The position numbers and the translations under genes are program-made. Positions 55,544 through 64,000 of a stretch of 64,000 nt of DNA are shown in pieces. The notes beneath the pieces are model-generated. The model saw only the letters and a list, made by a program, of their open reading frames with translations. It did no database searches and was not told where the DNA came from. Source of the DNA: Protonemura montana (taxonomy: Eukaryota > Arthropoda > Insecta > Plecoptera > Nemouridae); contig OX387604.1 of NCBI GenBank assembly GCA_947568835.1, forward strand, positions 17,079,076-17,143,075. Reading direction: 5' to 3'. Within the stretch, counting starts at the first letter, position 1. Each line of letters begins with the position of its first letter.

Positions 55544-57128
55544 ACCTAATGGCAATAGTCACCTACCACCATACACTAAAATGTTGCGACTTATGAAATG
55601 CGTGCGTCGAGGTGTGTGTCTCCAAAATGCGTGCCTCGGAATGTGGGTTCTTTAAAACTGGATTTATAAAATTGGGAGCAAGACCATGAGGCGATTGAAG
55701 TGTTTGATACTCATTACACTGGCGATAGGGTCAAGAGTGCAGAGACAACACCGAAAACACAGAAATATTTGCTGAAATCCCTCCACCCTTGCCCCCCTCC
55801 CTTCTCTCTATTTCAACCCCTCTCGCTTTGTCTCTTGCTTTCTCCTTATGTCTAATAAAAATAAATCACGACATTTCTTTGGTTGATATGAAAATTCTGA
55901 TTCTTACATGAATTCTTCAAACGAATTCTTGTATTCTTGTAATTGACTGAAAATTAATTATTTTGGCAGAATGTGGGGCTAAATGCGAGGTTGTTGGTTG
56001 TTGGCACCGAAATGCTGAAATGCTGAATAAATATTGCTGAAATATCGAATTTTGAGGCCGATTGACTCTACTTACGTGTGCTTACACATGCTTAAACATG
56101 CTTACACGTGCTTACACGTGCCGACCAGTCAACGCAAAACTCGAGTACACGCACGAAATTAGGTTCGCCCCATTTTTACATACTAAAACATACATACAAA
56201 ACTAACATACATACATACATACTATCTAAAACTTCCTTGCTTACTAGCTTCTGCGTGGATATATTTACATACCTCAATATCTGGGACTTCCTTGCTTACT
56301 AGCTTCTGCGTGGACATTTTTCTGTCCTGATTCAACCAACAAGAACCATCGACTGATTGCGACTGATTGAAAAAAGACCTTGGCTCCTCTGTCTATCTCT
56401 GTTTCTCACTCGCATTCGCTCCAGTCAGCATCTCATCTGGGTACAGATCGCTCGAAGGTTATCAAGATAGTTATGCTAATCGACAAAACCAACAAAATAA
56501 TATTTACATATCCACCCAATTATGTGCTTTCTTTTATCATAGATGAGAACTCACTATTTAAATCGTAACCTTTATTATCAGTAATTTATTCCATTTGGAA
56601 AACTGTGCTCTGCGTGGGTTGGAAAAGTACGGCAGGTTTTCTTCGCAGTGCTTTGAATTATTATTATCCTGAAAACGGCGGTTCCGAAGGCGACACTTAT
56701 TTGTGTGTGGGGAGGGGGGGGGGGGGGCGCCCTCGTTGGATTTTGCCGCCCCCTGACAAGGATCAATGACTTTCGAATACTTGGTTTTAGTTCTTCCATC
56801 ACTCAGGTATCCCGAAGAAAACGCTCGCTACAATAAAAGATATCGGGTGTAATCAATGCTCTCGTTCCGTCCCCCCTTGCAATTTTCGGAAATTTTAGCG
56901 CTGTCTGTCCTGTAATTTTTCATATTTGATGCATCTACATTCCCATTCACTACTCACATACAGGTGCACTAAGATTACTCCATTTGTATGTTTCTGACGG
57001 ATCCTCACAAAAGATTGTTTAATTATAATGTACTTGGCCATTATCTAATACGAATACATATTAATTATAGACTGTCACGCGATCTCTTATCATTTTTGGC
57101 AGTCACTATTTTGATAAAAATCACATAA

Positions 57129-57203
57129 CAGTGACTTTTGGCTTTGACTTTTGGCAGTGACTTTTGGCTTTGACTTTTGGCTTTGACTTTTGACAGGGAC
57201 TTT
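57129..57203 (+). repeat. Tandem repeat, tttgacttttggc / gtgacttttggc units
   Basis: About six 12-13 bp units just upstream of the first located vezatin exon. Confidence 0.8.
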
Positions 57204-57369
57204 AGGAATTTTACTCAAATCATTTGGAAATGAATGTAGACACCAACTGCCATTAATGTATCGATTTTAACTGCCTAATTGTTAAGTTGCTTGTCAGTTC
57301 GTTCACTTTGCTTTTAAATGCTTGTCCATAGTGCTAAAAAAGGTTTCTTTTGTTTCCTTAGAGCCGGAC

Positions 57370-60300
57370 ATGGAAGACGAGGATGTTTATTTTGAGGTAA
57401 AGTATACCCTTCATCTACGATGCTACACAATTTTCACACCTTGATTACCATTCGAATCAAATCTTGGTGTTTGAAGCAAGAGGTTCTCGCTCGTTTGCAA
57501 AAAAAAAATCATTCTCATTTATCATTCATATCACTCAACTCATATTGTGTCTGGGTAGCTGCCAACCCTTGCATTTATAGTGAATCCAAAAAAGTCAAGT
57601 GCATTGATTTCTAACAACGGGGCTTTGTTCATGCATGGGTAGAAGTCAATATTTACTTCTGAAAAATGATTGTTGTAAGAATTGATTAATTGTGTGAGTT
57701 TTCGAATGTGTCTCCAACCAAGGGTAACTAAGTGCATTTGGTTTTTTTGCAACTGGTTTCTTGCTTGGAATGGGTATATAGATAAGGGTACGTGAGTTTG
57801 TAACACAGCTTAGATGGTCGATGAGAGATGGGTTAAAATGTTGACACATGAAAAGATGAACATGAATCGAACATTAAGACCTTCCTCATTCCCACTTGAA
57901 AACTATCACGAACTATCACGAAACTTTTTTTTGTAATGCAAAAGTATTTTTGGGATTCAAATCATAGGTTAATGAGTTCATACCTTCGAACATTGGTAGG
58001 TTCGTTGAACCTTTTATGCTTCATCATTGATTTACAAGTTTTTTTTTTCTGAATCTTTGCAGAAAAGTCAAATCCACGAGTTCATGAAGGAAATGTATAC
58101 TGGATCCTACCCAGTTTATAAAGAAACTTCACGTGAGCTGACCAGCCCACCTGATCAGGACAAAACCTGCGTGCCGAAACTACCCCACTGGGTAGTGTCT
58201 AGTCTTCTATATGCTAAGGTATGCACAATTTCTTTTGCACAATCAAACCTCAAATTTAGGACTATCTCACAATAAAGCATGATACATTGAAATCTCTCAG
58301 GTTATCTTTCAAATTACCATTAAAGTACCATTTGCAGGTGATAAAAATTAGGGTCCAATCGTAGCATATCTACCGTTATCCTCGTTAGCGTGAACTCGGC
58401 GATTTTTGCATGCTTTGCTCGCGTCTTTTCACGTGGCAATATTGTTTTCTTGCTAATTTCTTGGCACAATTCCACATTTTCCCGGGACTATAAATTTGTC
58501 TTTTCGCGGCCTGTTGTGGATGTGCTTTTTATTATTGGCGCGGTGTGTGTGTTTCCGAAAAAATTATCTTTTTCTGGCGAATAACAATGCAACGCGAAAC
58601 GCTTTTATTGCGATTTACGTTTGTTTGATTAAGCCTCGGTCAATTTAGTTTTATTTAATTATAATTTTAGGCTAACCAATCCCGTACACGACCCAAGTTC
58701 ACTGCAATTTCCCAGAAAAATGTCAGTAAAATGGGAACAACTATACTTTGGAATGAGGATTTGCTTCAAAACTCATTTAATTAGTTTAATTGAATTATAT
58801 TTCAAGAAACGAAAAGGAAAATTGGGACAATGCATATTTTTCTGCAGACCTGATGAAATGGAAAGTTTTTGCTTTGAAGATCTGCGGTCTACCTGGGCAT
58901 ACCTTCTCTTACCGAACTCATCCAGTAATGGAATTAAAAACTGGTTTATAAAAAATACTCGCTTACGCTTAAAGCGTGCTCTTTAAGTCGTGTTTCACCG
59001 AAAAAACTGGAGCGTCATTTTCCCTTATCTTGCCAGCCTCGTCACGATTTTTTCGCCTTTTTGTCATGATGTTCACGTCACTCCACGAGCTGCATAGATG
59101 TTGTCAGGATGTTGTCAGGATGTTGTCAGGACCTGAAGTACAGAACACCATTCTAATTTCCCCCTCGTATCGATTACAGGATGAAAAAGCTCTGAACGAT
59201 GAAGTGACCAAGATAATGACATGCGGATTACTAGTAGAAGAGCATCATCACTATTTAGAAACCTTGTTCGTTGGCCATCAACGTGCACAGCTTCTAGAAG
59301 AAAAGAAGTTGAGCCCAATGAAAGCGCTGATTTGGTGTACTGGCGTTTTCTCCGTAGCGTGGTCAAGTGCTATGTATTGTTTGAACAAGAGTAGAAGAGC
59401 AGCATTGCACTTACTGCCTTTCGTTGTGCCTCTCACTACTCTAGCCTGTTGGAAAGCACGCAAAAGACACAAAAGACTGAGCGATGCCCAACGCATAGAA
59501 GAATTTATAGCAATAATAGACAAATTGTTTATAACAGTAAGGAAAGCAATCAAACTGGTGCAGGAGAACGAACTATTAGTTCAAGGTCATCTGATGTAAG
59601 TCTTTACTTTGTTATATCTATAATTTATTATATTATTTTTCATTTTCCAGGTGTTTATCATTTACCGTTAAACAAAGACTCGTTGTATTTTATCATCTAT
59701 ATGGTACTGGTATCCCCTTTTCACGAACCCTTGTGTCCCCATTATTTTTAAACTTCGCCGTGCAATACCATATAGCCTTTGTATTTCAATTGTTTTTGCA
59801 ACTAATTTTTGAGTGCGTATTAGTTCCTTTTTGTGAATGGTGTATAGTAGTTTAAAGTGTATGAAGGAACCCTTAGCTATTGTTGAGCTGTGTATGTGTC
59901 CACGACGCGAGAACAATAGGTCATGTTTCCCAACATTCGTCGTCAAGTCGTGATCTGAAGAGGTTTGCGTTGCCGCTACGCCGCTACTACACGCAGGATT
60001 TTCTCTCTCATTTACACTAACCAGATGTCAGCCGGGTCCCGCGCTGAACAAAGCAGCTCGCTGAAATTGTAAATCAAGCGTTGAACTGAGTCAACCGAGG
60101 GCCCTTTGGTCATATTGCCCCGAGCCAAGACCCCAGTCCTGCTTTAGCCCCATGGCTCATTATTACTCAACTGTCTACGCTCGTGCTTTTGTTGGATCAA
60201 GGAATAATTCGTTCAAAAATCTCATCACAGTTAGTTGACATTTCAGAAAATGAGAGGAAATTTAAAAAAATACCCCTTTTAGAGTCACGATAAGTTTTTA

Positions 60301-62307
60301 TTTACGTTACCGAACAGTTTGATGTGTTGGAAACACCGGTTCTCGTGAGGTCACCGAAATTAAGCAACACTGCGCTGGATCAGGTATTAGATGAGTGACC
60401 ATCGCACGTATGACCAGTTCTATTTGGGAGAGAGGTTGGAGGGATAAAAGTTAGTATGCCTTGCTTATTTTGTTCGCTTTGCTAATCAATCTCGACATCA
60501 TGTATTTGTGGATACATTCTTTTGTTCGCGTTGTTCGCGTTGATAGCAGTAGGCTACGTTCCGGCATCGGGTTTCCCCTCCTCCCTCCTAGGCTAGGCTA
60601 GGCTAGGCTAGGTTCATCATCATTCACTCATTCACCGACGCCATTAGTCCAATGGCAATTTGCCTGTTATCAAAACAGCGCGACATTCAACCCCACAAAT
60701 AAATCCATTTGTTTTTGCGAGTTTTTTTAGTTTCGTAAACCAAGTTCTGCCCTTGGGTTTCCTACAAAGAATTATTTTACCTCGTTGCGTGCTCGTTTGA
60801 TTGGTTTCGTATCGATTTCGATTACTAGAAGATTTATGGTACTTCTGATCCAAGAATAGCAGCATTGTTTTGACTAAAAGTGTGTACTTTGTTTCTTACG
60901 CAGCGCAAGAGGTCAAGCTGCTAAAGTGTCTAGACCACCAGATTACGCCACAAGTCTCCAACTTATGCTGTCACTTCGAGGAACGATCTTCAAAAACACC
61001 AAAGACGCCATCGAGGTGCTTTTCCGAACTGGTCAAGAGCTGACTGATCTTGAATCAATTTCACATCTAACCATAGATGATTACAACTTGAAAGACGAAT
61101 TTGAGGAAATTCTGACTGAAGATAGGTTTTGTTTCATCACATTAAAGGTGTGTTGTTAATTAGGAATTAATTATACGCCTTAATTACATCTTTATTTTTA
61201 TTTATTTATTTAATTATATTAATTTTCATTTCATTTAACCTACGACGACTTTGTAAATCATTTCCTTTGACTGGTTTGTTTCAGCGCCTTCACGACGTAT
61301 TCGTTCTCACGCAATCGGGGATTATTTTGCGTCTTGCTTTGAGACTCTGCTCATCTTTTTGGATTACTGATCACTCGACAGATCTTGAAAAAATCTACCG
61401 AGCAATTTCCTTGGCAACGATCAGGCTAAGGTGCCTGGAAACAAACTTGAATCAGGAATACCAAACCTTTTACTCGTTCGGGCTTAAACCAGAAGATAGT
61501 TCGCCAACATCGGTCGTGGTGGCACGAAATTTTAAGTTTATTGATGTCTATACTACCGTCCACACATCAGTGCTACGCTTGCAGGCAATGCTGTTTGCAA
61601 CCCGTGCTGTAGAGGACTCCATCAAGTCCTATACATGTGTTGGTAACGAGCAGCAAGACCAGATTTTCGTGGAGGAAGTTGACAGTAACTTGTCAAAGCT
61701 GACCGATGATGTGGACGCACTTTTCACAACCTTTCGCATGGCCATGGTTGAAGTGAAGAAACTGGCCAGGCGTCGAACCAGCGTAGCTCCTATTGCAATG
61801 CCAGAGAAGTTAATCGAAGTGTCAATTAGTGGCGCGGTTGTGGACCAGGACTACGTTGTCGAAGACGAGGTTTTTGAGTTGTATTGCAGAAAAAATGATG
61901 GAGATAACAACGAAAGAGAGCATGACACTTGGGACATTTGCAGTGATCAATTGACAGAGAAAGAAAAAGCTGAACAGTCTGCTACCATGGTAAAAGAACT
62001 GAAAACAGTTCTCAAGGGCAAAGCTGAAGAGTGGAGAGTTCGTGAAGCTGTTGCCTTGCTTAAAAGGGGTCCAGTAGACACTGAGAATACCGTTCAGGAA
62101 AACGGACTCGAAGAAGAACTGCTGTGCGACCCGGAACTGCCAGAAATGTCACCCAGCGAAGATCGTCAACGCTGGGTGGATGAGGACTCGGCGAGAAAGA
62201 TCAGCCAGGCTATCGCCGCGAATCCCCAACTTGTTTTAATGCCTATTGATGAAGAATTTTATGGTTCTGGCGACGAGGACGAGGACGACACTGTTGAGTC
62301 GCGCTAG
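57370..62307 (+). CDS. VEZT: Vezatin-like adherens-junction protein
   Basis: Exons: 57370-57396 (exon begins at 57362), 58063-58218, 59180-59595, 60904-61147, 61285-62307. All phases agree, giving 621 aa from the ATG at 57370; human vezatin has 779. The start MEDEDVYFEKSQIHEFM parallels human FDEEVVFENSPLYQYL; an upstream exon could add a few residues, since ccggac precedes the ATG in frame. Exon 3 encodes two hydrophobic segments (ALIWCTGVFSVAWSSAMYCL and ALHLLPFVVPLTTLACW), matching vezatin's membrane domain, then KAIKLVQENELLVQGHL (human KALRLIQETEVISRG). The C-terminal part has EKAEQSATMVKELKTVLKGK, matching human KREHEESKRVLQELKSVLGFK, the most diagnostic block. The tail is acidic (GSGDEDEDD). 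Vezatin is a transmembrane protein of cadherin junctions that binds myosin VIIA. The long human C-terminal extension is absent. Confidence 0.87.
57616..57908 (+). repeat. Dispersed repeat family B, copy 2
   Basis: Diverged direct copy of 54973-55278, inside vezatin intron 1. Confidence 0.65.
58219..59179 (+). other. Vezatin intron 2
   Basis: The exon at 59180 follows a cgattacag acceptor. The frame is open upstream to 58976, but there is no family resemblance there and phase 0 joins 58218 cleanly. A direct tgttgtcagga triplication occurs at about 59099-59130. Confidence 0.55.
60312..60703 (+). mobile_element. 5S-rRNA SINE, full-length copy 3
   Basis: The head reads accggttctcgtgaggtcaccg, aaattaagcaacactg, then tagatgagtgacc. 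The body contains ccggcatcgggtttcccctc, shared with copy 1, then an AGGCT array (60588-60612) and a tail gcgcgacattcaacccc. It lies in vezatin intron 3, in gene orientation. Confidence 0.85.
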
Positions 62308-63829
62308 TGGTCCCTTGCCCCAACACCTAATCCCGTAATACCTAAAAGTGCCTGTCGACCTTTTTCTAAGTTCAACCATGGACATCAACCCTTCTTCACG
62401 AGCCGAGGCTTGTCTTCTGCATAAATTAAAATATGGCAACTACTTGTTGTTAATACAGAATAATAATCAGCTCGTTAACTAGACACCAGAGAGGTAGATA
62501 TTTCATGTGTTCCAATTTATGAAGGAAATGAGTCTTGGCTCGCAAAGAAGGGTTGCTGACCTGCGGTTAAACGTTACATAAGGTCGACTGAGTAAATATT
62601 CTTGAAACATTACCGCGTTCAGACCATGAACCTAAATTGTATGTTTGGTTGCATTTATTGTATTGTAAATTGTATGTTTAGTTGTATGTTATTGCATTGT
62701 ATTTGTAAATTGTATGTTAAGGTCGCGGTAACGTTTCGAGAATAGACACCCAGGTACTTTTAGGTGGTACGGGATTGGGTGTTACGCGCTTGCACACGTT
62801 GGATCAAAATATTTGCTCCGTATTATCATTTTTTGGCAGGTGGCTATAACAGAGTCGAGACAGTTTTCTTCTTTATGTACTTTAATTTTATCGAGATGTT
62901 GCTGGTGGTTCTTCAATACAAATGCAACAGCAACACCACTCCCAAAACTAAATTGTGCTTTTCTGCTTGCCACTGATCGTAACTAACCATGGTTTTATTA
63001 ATCATTGCCGAAAGAAACGGCAAACTTTTTTTATCACAATAAATGCATACCTTACGTGTAATGCTTCAGGATGAGTGAAGACCATCTTCTTTGGATAACT
63101 GGACCATTTTCAGAGACGTAATAATTTATCGGTGCTCCTGTAAAACCTGTTGCTCTGAATTTATAAAATAAATGTATAATTTCGATTTTCGGTAACCACT
63201 CATTTCTATACCATATGTCATCCACATGAGAGATGGTAGAGATGTGGAGACATAGCAAATAGGCGATGACATGGAAACTATTCTCCAAATCGCTATTGAG
63301 TTAGCGAAAGCACGTAGCTATTCAGAATCCGAAATTCTAAAATCGTTTGAATCGATTTTAAGTCTGGAAATGCCTCTTCTCATCTCTCAAAACTTTAATA
63401 CCTACGTTTTCACCTCTAGGCAAAGAATTTCCCAGTCCCATGTACACAATTCTCACCTTTTACCCTATTGCATTACTGAATAACAAAAATGTACTTTGGC
63501 AATATCTAGGTAATAATTATATGCACGATGCTCAGTTACAACAATAAGGTATCAACAAATTACTCAGATACACTTTTATTAATTTGTCAAACACCCATTT
63601 CAGATCAATTTGCATGATTGTTAGGCGTAATGGCAATGTTGAAGAGATGAGCAAATTTATCCAGTCGCACAACACCCTACCCCTCCTCCAAGCTCTATAC
63701 GATCTCACCCTAATCTACCCACACCCTCAAAAATCCCCATCCCCATTTCATCGTTTCTATCTCGCCTCGATGATCTGGTCGTATCTCATTCCGGCAAACA
63801 AATAGACTTACCCGCCTAGCTGATTCTAG
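62308..63829. other. Vezatin 3' region and intergenic DNA
   Basis: An AATAAA near 63038 could serve vezatin. The stretch 62640-62720 is a degenerate ttgtatgtt repeat. An open frame at 63604-63805 follows a possible ttcag acceptor, but I could not connect it in phase to the downstream exon, so it is not called. Confidence 0.4.
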
Positions 63830-64000
63830 ACAAACAGAGGAGCAAACTGCCTCTGCCACTGCCGCTGCCATACAACGACTCTCGACAAGGTTGGGGATCT
63901 GATGGTCCCATTTCGGCCCGCTACCAACTTGTCAGCGTGTCGCACGAAATTTATGCCAGAATACAGACGCCATTTCCCGACCGGACAAATTATTATCAGA
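63830..64000 (+). CDS. Possible exon of an unidentified gene, runs off window
   Basis: After a gattctag acceptor the frame stays open to the window end. In the phase that takes one base from an earlier exon it reads KLPLPLPLPYNDSRQGWGSD and then ISARYQLVSVSHEIYARIQ, TPFPDRTNYYQ. The composition looks like real protein, and GC content rises compared with the flank. I do not recognise the family. Confidence 0.35.

Larger units (their letters stand above)
53690..57361. other. Intergenic DNA between DPYD and vezatin 5' ends
   Basis: DPYD and vezatin are divergent, so their promoters should be here. Apart from the repeats listed separately, I see no gene. Frames in this stretch lack family motifs. 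Confidence 0.45.

Noticed and set aside
58976-59179. 5' extension of vezatin exon 3
   Set aside because: A good acceptor at 59171-59179 and phase-0 continuity with 58218; the upstream frame shows no vezatin similarity.
63604-63805. Coding exon after a ttcag acceptor
   Set aside because: The frame ends in a stop and the only donor candidate does not match the phase of the exon at 63830.

Overview
This window is nuclear DNA from an invertebrate animal. It is AT-rich, genes are split by GT-AG introns of about 80 bp to several kb, and intergenic DNA is full of repeats. The mix of a jockey-like LINE tail, hAT-like elements, a 5S-rRNA-derived SINE and a CRMP gene carrying a dihydropyrimidinase/CRMP exon pair (an arrangement I know from Drosophila) points to an arthropod or a related invertebrate. 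The species cannot be named from sequence alone.

Layout. (1) 152-897, minus: 5' end of a secreted carboxylesterase-like gene running off the left edge. (2) 5232-13064, plus: a complete 12-exon SLC26 anion transporter of 687 aa, head-to-head with the esterase. (3) 13802-29920, plus: a CRMP/dihydropyrimidinase gene. It has a candidate long N-terminus (three exons), a short-isoform first exon at 18820, and two alternative copies of one 233-nt exon at 24097 and 24843. A 3.8 kb DDE transposon with inverted repeats of about 490 bp sits in its 5' intron. (4) 29921-44521: 14.6 kb of intergenic DNA with a hAT-like element, SINE and LINE fragments, dispersed and tandem repeats and a perfect hairpin. 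(5) 44522-53168, minus: dihydropyrimidine dehydrogenase (DPYD), 14 exons, complete except for the first coding exon. (6) 57370-62307, plus: vezatin. (7) 63830-64000: start of a possible unidentified gene.

How they work together. DPYD performs the first step of uracil/thymine breakdown and dihydropyrimidinase the second. Here the two genes are convergent neighbours. The dihydropyrimidinase gene appears to encode two proteins by mutually exclusive splicing. One copy of the duplicated exon keeps the zinc-binding His of the enzyme ([10 protein letters not shown]). The other replaces it with Arg ([10 protein letters not shown]), as expected of a non-catalytic CRMP signalling protein, and the gene also carries a CRMP-type C-terminal tail. 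So a metabolic enzyme and a cytoskeletal signalling protein probably come from one locus beside the preceding enzyme of the pathway. All exon coordinates were built by hand from splice motifs, reading phase and remembered family sequences. No alignment or transcript was available.
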